24,118 nt of DNA from CAYPLH01 sp964411505 (GCA_964411505.1 CAYPLH010000057.1:1-24118); one strand, 5' to 3'. Shown: positions 1 to 7,113, counted from the stretch's first letter. Numbers and translations: made by a program. Notes: generated from the sequence alone by a model not told the origin.

Positions 1-2
1 AT

Positions 3-21
3 TTGACATTTTCGATGTCAA
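3..21. repeat. Small inverted repeat at the left edge
   Basis: TTGACAT and ATGTCAA form a perfect 7-bp inverted repeat around TTTCG, followed on the plus strand by GTTTTT. The 12-mer ATTTGACATTTT at positions 1-12 recurs at 44-55. This could be a weak terminator for a plus-strand gene left of the window, a protein-binding site, or the edge of a mobile element. The window ends here, so these cannot be told apart. Confidence 0.4.
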
Positions 22-77
22 GTTTTTGACTATGGTATTCAATATTTGACATTTTGAAAATTATTGCTTTAATCTAA

Positions 78-305
78 TTAGCTACCTTTCCAAGTCGAAA
101 TAAAATCAATGCCTTTATTTGTTCCATGCTTGCTTATAAAGTAGTGTGTCATTTTAAGAGGACTGAACCGGTATAATTTCAAGTACAGGTTGGTTAGTAA
201 TAAATCGATGCAGTTCAATTGAGTTATGTCAAAACCATCGGTATATAAATCAATTTTTAAGTATCTTTTTATAAAACACCATATTCCTTTTTTTGCATAT
301 TTCAT
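78..305 (-). CDS. Short hypothetical protein, 75 aa
   Basis: I do not recognise this protein. It is basic and rich in aromatic and leucine residues, with no signal peptide, convincing membrane helix or metal motif. The ATG at 305 has a modest AGGA ribosome-binding site about 7 nt upstream. A possible promoter, TTGCTT (370-375), 16 nt, TATAAA (348-353), overlaps the terminator of the preceding gene. It could be a small real gene or the remnant of a larger one; the repeats just downstream (1-55) fit a decayed insertion but do not prove it. No plus-strand ORF competes here. Confidence 0.35.
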   Translation of the reverse strand: MKYAKKGIWCFIKRYLKIDLYTDGFDITQLNCIDLLLTNLYLKLYRFSPLKMTHYFISKHGTNKGIDFISTWKGS

Positions 306-363
306 TTAATATCCTGTGCTCATAAAAGAAATTTTCAAAAGAAAGTATTTATATGCACACAGC

Positions 364-389
364 AAAAGGAAGCAAAATTGCTTCCTTTT
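364..389 (-). terminator. Intrinsic terminator of the SLH protein gene
   Basis: A 12-bp perfect stem (AAAAGGAAGCAA / TTGCTTCCTTTT) with a 2-nt loop lies 43 nt after the stop codon of the surface-protein gene. The stem itself ends in TTTT on the minus strand, and likewise on the plus strand, so it could act in both directions. Confidence 0.75.
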
Positions 390-432
390 AACTTCATTCT
401 ACTTGTTTTTTGTAAATGAGCTTGATAAAATC

Positions 433-1512
433 TTACTCTTTTAACCCTGCATATGTCTCATATACCCTGACTGCTACGATAACAGCCTGCTCTCGGGTAG
501 AAGTTGCTTTAGGTGCAAATCTATTATCACCAACCCCATTTATAAAGCCGTTCTTTGCCATAAATTTAACATTATCCACAAAGTACGATTCTACTTCATT
601 TTCATCGCTAAAGGTTGGTGCGCCTTCGATGGACATATCCGCATCTGGGTTAATGGCTGCTACAGCACGGTAGAGCATAGCCGCCATCTGCTCTCGGTTG
701 ATCAGTACCTGTGGCGCATATTCGTTGTTGCCTATACCGTTGACGATTCCTAAGTTATAGGCTTTAAGTATTTCCGGGTTTGTTGTGTCTGTGAAGGTTG
801 AATCAGGAGCTGCCTCTGCTTTTTTTCCTGTATACAGCTCATACAACTTGACTGCCACTTCTGCATATTCCTCTCTGGTGATGGAGCCACTCATATTGTC
901 CTTGATTTTATCTGTAATAAGGTCATACTCAAGAGCCTTATCAAGACCATCCTTCGCCCAATCTGAGGCACCACGGTATTGGGCTGGATTCCCTAAGGTC
1001 ACCACGTTGGAATATTCTGAAATAACTTCTTTATCGATAAAGCTATTCACATAACCCCATGATGAGTAAAAGTATGCCCGGAAGGTATAGACCTCTGCCT
1101 TTAAATTAATGCCCCCCTCTGCATCTTCCTCCTCATAAGGGTAATAAGCAAATGTATTCCCATCTAGTAGATCATCCACTGACATTTCTGTAATATTATA
1201 AAGGGAAGGACCCTCGTTCCAATCATAATTCCCATACTTGGACTCAAACTTTATTTTTATGGAAGAACAATTAGTACCAGAATAATATTGAGAATCCTCA
1301 TTTAAATTCTTGTTAATTGACTGAACGCTCTGTGGTATATCCAACTTAATGGCAAAGTAAGGCCAGTTGTTCTGGTCATATTTCAATTCCACAGTCAGAT
1401 CTTCAGGGGCATCCAGTGTAAAAGGCGTTGAATTTGCTGCCAAGGCACTAAAGGGTGTAGTACTAACGAATAAGAGTAAGACGAATACAAGTGCTAAGAT
1501 TTTGGTTTTCAT
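433..1512 (-). CDS. Secreted protein with three C-terminal SLH domains
   Basis: This is a 359-residue exported protein expected to bind secondary cell-wall polymer non-covalently. Residues 1-26 are a signal peptide (basic MKTK, a hydrophobic core, then a likely signal peptidase I site at ALA-AN). Residues 28-178 form an unrecognised aromatic- and acid-rich, probably beta-stranded domain; its end (SEYSNVVTLG, 165-174) resembles the last strand of fibronectin type III domains, a weak hint only. Three SLH repeats follow at about 180-230, 238-285 and 299-355; the second and third keep the FxD, G.xNGxG and F.P...(T/N)REQ pattern, the first is divergent. I chose the ATG at 1512 because GGAGG sits 8 nt upstream and the signal peptide begins there, although the frame stays open to 1629. 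The gene lies between two terminators, so it is probably monocistronic. The ligand of the N-terminal domain is unknown. Confidence 0.88.
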   Translation of the reverse strand: MKTKILALVFVLLLFVSTTPFSALAANSTPFTLDAPEDLTVELKYDQNNWPYFAIKLDIPQSVQSINKNLNEDSQYYSGTNCSSIKIKFESKYGNYDWNEGPSLYNITEMSVDDLLDGNTFAYYPYEEEDAEGGINLKAEVYTFRAYFYSSWGYVNSFIDKEVISEYSNVVTLGNPAQYRGASDWAKDGLDKALEYDLITDKIKDNMSGSITREEYAEVAVKLYELYTGKKAEAAPDSTFTDTTNPEILKAYNLGIVNGIGNNEYAPQVLINREQMAAMLYRAVAAINPDADMSIEGAPTFSDENEVESYFVDNVKFMAKNGFINGVGDNRFAPKATSTREQAVIVAVRVYETYAGLKE

Positions 1513-1553
1513 AGTTTTAACCTCCAAGATTATTGTAATCATGATGCAGTTCC

Positions 1554-1566
1554 TCTTTCGAAAAAG
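1554..1566 (-). promoter_or_regulatory. CTTTTTCGAAAGA motif upstream of the SLH gene
   Basis: Read on the minus strand this is CTTTTTCGAAAGA, 42-54 nt before the ATG of the surface-protein gene. A one-base-longer version, CTTTTTACGAAAGA, lies in the candidate promoter of the neighbouring AraC-type regulator (3326-3339, plus strand). The core is partly palindromic. An operator shared by the two genes is an inference from sequence similarity only. Confidence 0.35.
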
Positions 1567-1608
1567 GGTAAGGTCAAGTACCGCCTTTGTCTGAAATTGG
1601 ATCAAATT

Positions 1609-1631
1609 TATTGTATATAAAGAAAACAATA
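1609..1631. repeat. TATTGT/ACAATA inverted repeat upstream of the SLH gene
   Basis: Two 6-bp arms, TATTGT and ACAATA, are separated by 11 AT-rich bases, about 100 nt before the start of the surface-protein gene. It could be part of the promoter region or an operator. I could not place a convincing -35/-10 pair here. Confidence 0.3.
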
Positions 1632-1686
1632 CATAATACCGGATAAAAGCTTAAAATCATTCATTTATGCTCATTGATATATGCAA

Positions 1687-1725
1687 ATAAAAAGCCCCTG
1701 TATCTGTTTCCAAATACAAAGGCTT
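1687..1725 (-). terminator. Intrinsic terminator of the AraC-type regulator
   Basis: On the minus strand AAGCCTTTGTAT pairs with ATACAGGGGCTT (12 bp, two G-U pairs) around a 10-nt loop, and the stem runs directly into TTTTTATT. It begins 14 nt after the regulator's stop codon and separates it from the surface-protein gene. Confidence 0.85.
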
Positions 1726-1739
1726 GTTCCTGTTCATTT

Positions 1740-3281
1740 TCAATCCATCATCTTTCGATATTGGGATGGTGTCATGCCTACTTGCTCCTTGAAAAACCTT
1801 GCAAAATTACCAGGATATTTGAAGCCACAAGACAAAAACGCTTGGGCTATACTTAGGTTCTTATCCTGGAGCGCCTCTTTAAGTCTAGCTACCTTAATCT
1901 GTTGATAATAGCTATAGAGTGTCATACCAGTGTGCTTTTTAAACAGCCGAATAAGGTGAGAAGGGCTTAAGCAAGCAACCTTTGCAATTATGCCTATATC
2001 GAATTCTTCTCTCCAGTTATTATCAAGATATTCTCTGACTTTTTCCACTTCTGATTTTCCCTGATAGATCCTGCTTGTAAAAAAGATAGCCACCATATAC
2101 GCCATTTGACCGTCTGCACCTGCAACAGGAAAGTGTAGGATATCTGTGTAGATGGCTTCGATATCAAAAACAGGACTTCGTGTTTTATACCACTCCCAAA
2201 AATTTTCCAAAGGAATTCGAACGTCTGGAATAAGAACCATCTCACCTTCAAATGCTTTCCGAATTCCATCTTTAAGTTCTGATTGACCATTTGCAAAGGG
2301 ATCACGTATCAAATTGTATTTTCCTATAATCAAAGAAGTGTCCTTGACATTCCACATCCTAAGAACTGCATCGTTGACAAAAATGATGTCACCGTTAGAC
2401 CTAAATATCTGAATAGGGATAGGAAAAAGTTCAGCTGTTTGAAATAGTTGTTCTTCTGATTCGCAAACAGGATGTAAAGGAGCCGCTGGAAAATGCTTGG
2501 ACCGCATTGACAGTTTCCTGTTATCATATATGTCAGTATGTAATGTCTTTCTGTACTCAGAGGGTGTCATCCCTGTCTTCTTCTTAAATGTTTCTGCAAA
2601 GCCTCCACTATAATCCGTACCGCACGAAGCAAATGCCTCACTGATGTTTAGGTTAAAATCTCCTAGCGCTTCTTTAATCTTTTCAAGCTTGATCTCTTGA
2701 TAATAGCTATAAGGCGTTGTATCGATAAATCTCTTAAACAACCTTGTTAGATGGTGACGAGACAAACCGACGTGATTTGAAATCTTATCTAAATCAAATT
2801 CATCCAACCAGTGGGTGTCAATATATTCCTTTGCCCTAATGGTATCCAGCCTTGACTGGTGAATACGCTTTGTCATAAACACTGTAATAACATAAGTCAT
2901 CGTTCCATCTTCATACAATAGCGGAAAGCTTGTAATGTCTTGATACATCACAAACTTATTCAGGTACTCTCGTTGAGATGGGTAACAGTTGTCAATTTCT
3001 CCAAAGGGTATCTTTATATTGTAAACGGAAAGAATCTCTCCGGAAAATACACGCTTTAAATATTCAGATAGACCCAGCTTGTTGTTAACATGGGGATCCT
3101 GTAGGATGTTGAATTTCCCGATAATATCTGAAGGATTTGTGATGCGGAATACTTCTAAAAACACCGCGTTCATAAATAAGCATGTACCATCGGAAGAAAA
3201 AACCTGCATTGGAATGGGAAAAAGATCTAGCGTAGAAAAAAGGTCCTCTTGCTGCTCTAAAAGTGCTGAACTGTAGTCCAT
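1740..3281 (-). CDS. AraC-family regulator with duplicated PAS-like + HTH units
   Basis: A 513-residue protein consisting of two copies of one ~240-residue unit. Unit 1 (about residues 11-247) has a PAS-like sensor segment (LFPIPMQVF..DG..LFMN) and an AraC helix-turn-helix pair ending GMTPSEYRK; unit 2 (about 276-513) repeats this (LFPIPIQIF..NG..IFVN to GMTPSQYRK). Landmarks in the two halves are always 265 residues apart (IIGKFNI/IIGKYNL, SYYQEIK/SYYQQIK), so the halves align without net gaps. Both HTH units keep the second-helix signature (EAFASCG / QAFLSCG) and look intact. AraC-family activators usually carry one such DNA-binding domain and act as dimers; this chain would be a built-in dimer. 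A TTG lies directly before the ATG at 3281; AGGTGG upstream fits the ATG better. No membrane segment is seen. The signal and targets are unknown; the adjacent co-oriented surface-protein gene is a candidate target. Confidence 0.88.
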   Translation of the reverse strand: MDYSSALLEQQEDLFSTLDLFPIPMQVFSSDGTCLFMNAVFLEVFRITNPSDIIGKFNILQDPHVNNKLGLSEYLKRVFSGEILSVYNIKIPFGEIDNCYPSQREYLNKFVMYQDITSFPLLYEDGTMTYVITVFMTKRIHQSRLDTIRAKEYIDTHWLDEFDLDKISNHVGLSRHHLTRLFKRFIDTTPYSYYQEIKLEKIKEALGDFNLNISEAFASCGTDYSGGFAETFKKKTGMTPSEYRKTLHTDIYDNRKLSMRSKHFPAAPLHPVCESEEQLFQTAELFPIPIQIFRSNGDIIFVNDAVLRMWNVKDTSLIIGKYNLIRDPFANGQSELKDGIRKAFEGEMVLIPDVRIPLENFWEWYKTRSPVFDIEAIYTDILHFPVAGADGQMAYMVAIFFTSRIYQGKSEVEKVREYLDNNWREEFDIGIIAKVACLSPSHLIRLFKKHTGMTLYSYYQQIKVARLKEALQDKNLSIAQAFLSCGFKYPGNFARFFKEQVGMTPSQYRKMMD

Positions 3282-3316
3282 CAATCCACCTACTTCTTCA
3301 ATATTTACGCAATTTA

Positions 3317-3345
3317 ACTATACTTCTTTTTACGAAAGAATGCAA
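3317..3345 (-). promoter_or_regulatory. Candidate promoter of the AraC-type regulator
   Basis: TTGCAT (3340-3345), a 17-nt spacer and TATAGT (3317-3322), about 35 nt before the start codon. The spacer contains the imperfect palindrome TTCTTTCGTAAAAAGAA, a natural place for a repressor or autoregulator to bind, and most of it recurs upstream of the next gene. The -10 is good and the -35 is weak. Confidence 0.42.
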
Positions 3346-3436
3346 GATTATAAGAACGCTTACAGCTCTTAAAAAACAAAGAATGTTTCTGTTCAGACCC
3401 TCTATAACTTGAGATAAACTTTCGCAATAACGGAAA

Positions 3437-3458
3437 CTTCGCTTCATTTACAGCAAAG
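3437..3458 (-). terminator. Weak terminator-like hairpin after ecfT
   Basis: CTTTGCT and AGCGAAG pair over 7 bp (one G-U) around an 8-nt loop, followed by TTTCCGTT. It lies 44 nt after the ecfT stop codon. The U-tract is short, so this is only the best candidate end for the superoperon transcript. Confidence 0.35.
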
Positions 3459-3501
3459 CTTAAAAAAGCATAGTTAAAAATGGCTTAGAATTTAGTAATG
3501 T

Positions 3502-4296
3502 CTAATGCTGTATGAACAGCACAAATGCTGTAAATAGAATCATGACACCTGTTATTATATAATCATTCTGGCTAATTTTAAACTGCTTCATTCTTGTTCT
3601 ACCAACTCCGCCTCTGTAGCATCTTGCCTCCATCGCAGTTGCAAGGTCATCCGCTCTTCTAAAAGCACTTATAAATAATGGAATTAGAACAGGAATAAAG
3701 CTTTTTGCTTTTTGCACAATATTTCCTGTATCAAAATCTGCTCCCCTCGATGTTTGTGCCTTGATTATCTTATCTGTTTCATCCAGTAGTGTCGGAATGA
3801 ACCGTAAAGCAATTGACATCATCATTGCTATTTCATGAACAGGCACCTTTATTTTTTTCAAAGGATTCATCAACATTTCTATACCATCGGTGAGCGAAAT
3901 AGGTGTTGTGGTAAGTGTTAACAGCGAAGCACTCATAACTAATAAAATTAATCTTAGGGACAGCAGAACAGCTGCATCAATGCCTTCACGCGTTATAGTG
4001 ACGAACCTCCATTCAAATATTGGTGTTCCGCCAGTTGTAAAAATATTGATAATAGCGGTGAAAACAACTATAAACATTATTGGTTTCATTCCCTTAACAG
4101 TATACCTTAGCGGTAGGTTTGACACTGTTATTACAAGTAAAGTAAAGAGTAAATACATAAAGAAGCCTATATAAGTATCTATAAAAAAAATAACAACCAT
4201 ATAAGCTATAGTAAGCAGTATCTTTACTCTTGGGTCAGCTCTGTGCACCGGTGAATCTCCGGGAATATATTGTCCTATTGTTACATCATTCAACAT
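3502..4296 (-). CDS. ecfT: ECF transporter transmembrane component EcfT
   Basis: EcfT is the membrane scaffold of energy-coupling-factor importers for vitamins and transition metals; it joins two ATPases to an exchangeable substrate-binding S component. The 264-residue protein has hydrophobic segments at about 27-58, 68-88, 107-130, 153-172, 198-212 and 244-262. The long cytoplasmic region carries the two coupling motifs that dock on the ATPases, Ser-Arg-Gly at 183-185 and Ala-Arg-Cys at 224-226 (EARCYRGG). The ATG at 4296 has GGAG 11 nt upstream. It follows the two ATPase genes. The usual downstream truA-rplM-rpsI genes are missing and a transcriptional regulator follows instead. No S component is in the window, so the substrate cannot be named; a shared group II module serving unlinked S components is likely. 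Confidence 0.93.
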   Translation of the reverse strand: MLNDVTIGQYIPGDSPVHRADPRVKILLTIAYMVVIFFIDTYIGFFMYLLFTLLVITVSNLPLRYTVKGMKPIMFIVVFTAIINIFTTGGTPIFEWRFVTITREGIDAAVLLSLRLILLVMSASLLTLTTTPISLTDGIEMLMNPLKKIKVPVHEIAMMMSIALRFIPTLLDETDKIIKAQTSRGADFDTGNIVQKAKSFIPVLIPLFISAFRRADDLATAMEARCYRGGVGRTRMKQFKISQNDYIITGVMILFTAFVLFIQH

Positions 4297-4467
4297 TTTT
4301 ATAAGTTCTCCTATTAATATGAATAAGCTTCTATATCAAATCATACAAACATCTTAATCCTGTAGATAATGACTTTCCCAGCGGTTAGAGACAATTTCTA
4401 TTGCTTCAAAAAAACTGTTCCCTATCCCATTCAAAACGCCTTGTTAGAAGTTACCTAAAACTCTGAC

Positions 4468-5310
4468 TCACTGTTTCATTAAATCCATAATTTCCTTTAC
4501 AGCATCGTTCACTGTGTATATATCGTCACGCAATTGCGGTATATTCTTTTTTAATATTTTCATAAAATACGTGATCTGTGGAGCAGATAAACCAATGCTT
4601 TCAAGGAGATCAGTCTTTTTGAAAACCTCAGCAGGAGAATCATCCAATACTACTTCTCCGTTTCCTATTACTATAACCCGGTTTACAAGCCTTGCTACAT
4701 CCTCCATATTATGTGACACTATAATCAAAGTTTTCCCCGATTCTTTATGTAACCTTGTTATATAGTCATAGAGTTCGTCCCGTCCTGCAGGATCTAGTCC
4801 AGCTGTCGGTTCGTCCATTACAAGGATGTCAGGCTCCATTGCAATAACTCCAGCTATGGCAACTCTTCTTTTTTGTCCTCCTGACAACTCAAAAGGTGAT
4901 TTATCAATAATATCAAGCGGAAGTCCTACAGTAATTAGAGCGTGACTAACCTTCTCATCAATTTCTGCCTTACTTAGTCCTTGCTTAACAAGACCAAATG
5001 AAACATCTTTATGAACAGTTTCTTCAAACAGTTGGTGTTCCGGGTATTGAAATATAATACCAACACTTTTTCGTAGATACTTGATATCCTTAGAAGTCGT
5101 ATCTTTTCCATTAATTAGTACCCTACCTGAAGTAGGCTTTAACAAACCATTAAAATGCTGCACAAGCGTGGTTTTCCCGGAACCTGTATGTCCAATTATG
5201 CCAACAAGCTCTCCTGATTCTATTTTAATGTTAATGTTATTCAATGCATTTATTTGTAGTGGTGTATTCTTTTTATAAGTAAAGCATAGATTTTCAACTA
5301 CAATCGACAT
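4468..5310 (-). CDS. ecfA2: ECF transporter ATP-binding protein EcfA2
   Basis: This is the second ATPase of the ECF module, pairing with EcfA1 under EcfT to power vitamin or metal uptake. The 280-residue chain has Walker A GHTGSGKT (40-47), Q-loop glutamine 88 in FQYPEHQLFEE, signature LSGGQ (142-146), Walker B ILVMDEP (162-168, catalytic Glu167) and switch His200. FQYPEHQLFEETV is typical of the EcfA2 type (often called CbiO in older annotation). The C-terminal region (about 220-280) is the helical extension found in ECF ATPases. The start is the ATG at 5310, with a GGGTGGGAAT-type site upstream. The gap before it is filled by a low-complexity repeat and the gap after it is 171 nt, loose for genes whose products work in one complex. 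Confidence 0.94.
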   Translation of the reverse strand: MSIVVENLCFTYKKNTPLQINALNNINIKIESGELVGIIGHTGSGKTTLVQHFNGLLKPTSGRVLINGKDTTSKDIKYLRKSVGIIFQYPEHQLFEETVHKDVSFGLVKQGLSKAEIDEKVSHALITVGLPLDIIDKSPFELSGGQKRRVAIAGVIAMEPDILVMDEPTAGLDPAGRDELYDYITRLHKESGKTLIIVSHNMEDVARLVNRVIVIGNGEVVLDDSPAEVFKKTDLLESIGLSAPQITYFMKILKKNIPQLRDDIYTVNDAVKEIMDLMKQ

Positions 5311-5382
5311 TTATTCCCACCCTAATTTATCATTCTCTAAAAAAAGACGCTAGATCTGCCCAAGTGCTAAACCCTACCTTCT

Positions 5383-5508
5383 ATCCAACTGACCAACTAC
5401 TCAACTTCCCAACCTTCCAACTTCCCAACTTTCCAACTTCCCAACTTTCCAACCTTCTACCTTCCAAACTTCCTAACCTTCCAACTTCCCAACTTCCCAA
5501 CTTCCCAA
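5383..5508 (-). repeat. Low-complexity GTTGGGAA-type repeat between ecfA1 and ecfA2
   Basis: On the minus strand this spacer is a run of imperfect 8-10-base units (GTTGGGAA, GTTGGAAG, GTTGGAAA), about a dozen copies. It begins at the TAG stop of ecfA1 and fades about 70 nt before ecfA2. Several GGG and GG tracts are spaced by 5 bases, so a two-layer G-quadruplex in the transcript is conceivable. Copies are variable and contiguous with no spacers, so this is a minisatellite-like array, not CRISPR. Any reading frame through it would be repetitive junk. Confidence 0.8.
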
Positions 5509-6381
5509 CTACTTCTCTAAAGCTCCTCTAATAACTTCTACTGCCTTGTCAAAATCAATAATATCAAGTGGTAAATTAAATCCCTCTTTATTCAGCTTAT
5601 ATAAAAGCTCTGTAACCTGTGGAACATCCAAACCTATTTCCTTCACTCTTGCAACATTTGAGAAAACTTCAGAAGGGAGTCCATCCATACATACCTTTCC
5701 ATTATCAATAACGATTACTCTTTGCGCTTCGAGCACTTCATCCATATGATGCGTTATATGTACAATTGTAATACCTTCAGCATTGAGCTTTTTTAGTACT
5801 GCCATAACCTCTTTGCGGCCTATAGGATCAAGCATTGCTGTAGCCTCATCAAGAATAATACATTCAGGCTTCATTGCAAGTATTCCTGCTATTGCCAACC
5901 GTTGTTTCTGACCGCCGCTTAATAAGTGCGGAGGAAAATCAGTATATTCATCAATACCAACCGATTTTAGCGCATTATCTACACGTTTTCTTATTTGTTC
6001 AGAAGGTACTCCAATATTTTCAGGACCAAAAGCCACATCTTCTTCAACAGTTGTTCCGATAATCTGATTATCTGGGTTCTGAAATACCATGCCTGACAAC
6101 CGACGAATTTCCCATACATTCTCTTCATCTTTTGTATTCATTCCAGAAATATATACAGACCCCTCTATTGGTATTAGCAACGCATTAAGCAGCCTTGCAA
6201 AGGTTGATTTTCCTGATCCGTTCCTTCCAATTATAGCAACAAATTGTCCCTTTGGGACCTTCAAGGTTATTTGGTCAACAGCTATGACCTCACGCAATTG
6301 ATCATTTTCAGATTTATATATATATCGCGTATCTTCAGTCTTAATGAATTCATCATACATTGCACTATTATTCTCCTTCAT
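5509..6381 (-). CDS. ecfA1: ECF transporter ATP-binding protein EcfA1
   Basis: This is the first ATPase of the ECF module; the EcfA1-EcfA2 pair hydrolyses ATP to topple the S component through EcfT. In 290 residues it has Walker A GRNGSGKST (52-60), Q-loop Gln101 in FQNPDNQIIGTTVEEDVAFG, signature LSGGQ (154-158), Walker B IILDEA (175-180, catalytic Glu179) and switch histidine near 211. FQNPDNQ is characteristic of EcfA1. The first ~20 residues are poorly conserved. A second in-frame ATG at 6360 (283 aa) has AAGGAG about 12 nt upstream and may be the true start, because the ATG at 6381 has only AAGGG one base away. A terminator-like hairpin and a degenerate repeat separate it from rplQ, so it may be expressed partly by readthrough. 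Confidence 0.93.
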   Translation of the reverse strand: MKENNSAMYDEFIKTEDTRYIYKSENDQLREVIAVDQITLKVPKGQFVAIIGRNGSGKSTFARLLNALLIPIEGSVYISGMNTKDEENVWEIRRLSGMVFQNPDNQIIGTTVEEDVAFGPENIGVPSEQIRKRVDNALKSVGIDEYTDFPPHLLSGGQKQRLAIAGILAMKPECIILDEATAMLDPIGRKEVMAVLKKLNAEGITIVHITHHMDEVLEAQRVIVIDNGKVCMDGLPSEVFSNVARVKEIGLDVPQVTELLYKLNKEGFNLPLDIIDFDKAVEVIRGALEK

Positions 6382-6394
6382 ACCCTTACAACAA

Positions 6395-6480
6395 ACCAGT
6401 TCAACCTACTAACTGCCCCTATCAACCAATCGACCGGCCAGCCTCTATCCAACTAACCGCAATACCAACTAAGCAGCTAG
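6395..6480 (-). repeat. Degenerate GTTGG-rich spacer upstream of ecfA1
   Basis: This spacer carries scattered GTTGG and GGTTG words on the minus strand. Thirteen of 14 bases match the array between the ATPase genes: CTATCCAACTAACC here (from 6445) against CTATCCAACTGACC (from 5381), plus strand. It looks like a decayed relative of that array. Confidence 0.45.
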
Positions 6481-6486
6481 TCATAC

Positions 6487-6520
6487 AAAAGCAGGGATTA
6501 AGTAAGACCTAATCCCTTGC
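6487..6520 (-). terminator. Terminator-like hairpin after rplQ
   Basis: On the minus strand GCAAGGGATTA pairs with TAATCCCTGC (10 bp with one bulged A) around an ~8-nt loop, then TTTTG. It lies 34 nt after the rplQ stop codon. It could end most ribosomal transcripts and lower expression of the ECF genes behind it. The U-tract is short, so partial readthrough is plausible. Confidence 0.6.
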
Positions 6521-6554
6521 AGCTATTTAATAAATATTATTTTTCTGACAAAAC

Positions 6555-7079
6555 CTATATCAGTTCTAACACAGCCATTTCAGCTGCATCTCCCCTTCTG
6601 GGTCCAAGCTTATATATACGAGTGTATCCACCGTTTACATCCTTATACTTAGGAGCAATTTCATCAAATATCTTATCTGCTAGATTAATATTCTTTCCGC
6701 TCTCATCCTTAACTCGATACACCCATTTTATGATCATCTTTCTTGCGTGTAGTCTTGAAGGATCATCTACGGTGACCATATCAGTTTTTGTCTCTCTCTC
6801 AACAACGTTGTATTTCCTGCCATTTTTTGATGTTGCACCTTTGGTAATTTTTCTTCCACCACTATCAATTCTGGCTTTGGTTACCTTTTGTTGTTTAGAT
6901 GTATAATTGTCTGTTTCCTTTATTGCTATTGTAATAAGCTTTTCAGCTATATTTTTAACTTCCTTGGCTCTAGTTACAGTAGTTTCTACCCTGCCATGTT
7001 GAAATAAAGCAGTTACTAGACCTTTAAGCATTGCCATTCTTTGATCAGTAGTACGTCCAAGTTTTCTATAAGTTGCCAT
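6555..7079 (-). CDS. rplQ: 50S ribosomal protein L17
   Basis: L17 sits near the exit of the peptide tunnel on the large subunit. The N-terminal core (YRKLGRTTDQRMAMLKGLVT, residues 4-23) and the closing GGYTRIYKLGPRRGDAAEMA segment (149-168) are the conserved parts. The chain is 174 residues, against roughly 120 in Bacillus. The extra ~50 residues lie at about 62-115 between these parts and are basic and hydrophilic; long L17 forms are, to my knowledge, common in Clostridia, so this is a lineage feature, not a defect. The start is the ATG at 7079, 34 nt after rpoA. It is the last gene of the alpha operon, followed by a terminator-like hairpin. Confidence 0.96.
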   Translation of the reverse strand: MATYRKLGRTTDQRMAMLKGLVTALFQHGRVETTVTRAKEVKNIAEKLITIAIKETDNYTSKQQKVTKARIDSGGRKITKGATSKNGRKYNVVERETKTDMVTVDDPSRLHARKMIIKWVYRVKDESGKNINLADKIFDEIAPKYKDVNGGYTRIYKLGPRRGDAAEMAVLELI

Positions 7080-7113
7080 CTTTATACCTCCCTTGCTTTA
7101 AAGTATCAAATAT

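Noticed and set aside
416..1594. Plus-strand ORFs opposite the SLH gene
   Set aside because: They lie inside a well-supported minus-strand gene with signal peptide and SLH repeats, and show no family features.
1994..2527. Alternative-frame minus-strand ORFs within the AraC regulator
   Set aside because: They overlap the regulator in another frame without a ribosome-binding site or recognisable motifs, and the regulator shows no frameshift.
3282..3501. Remnant of truA after ecfT
   Set aside because: Frames in this gap are short and show no pseudouridine synthase motif.
5383..5508. CRISPR array
   Set aside because: Units are 8-10 bases, contiguous and variable, with no spacers of constant length and no cas genes.
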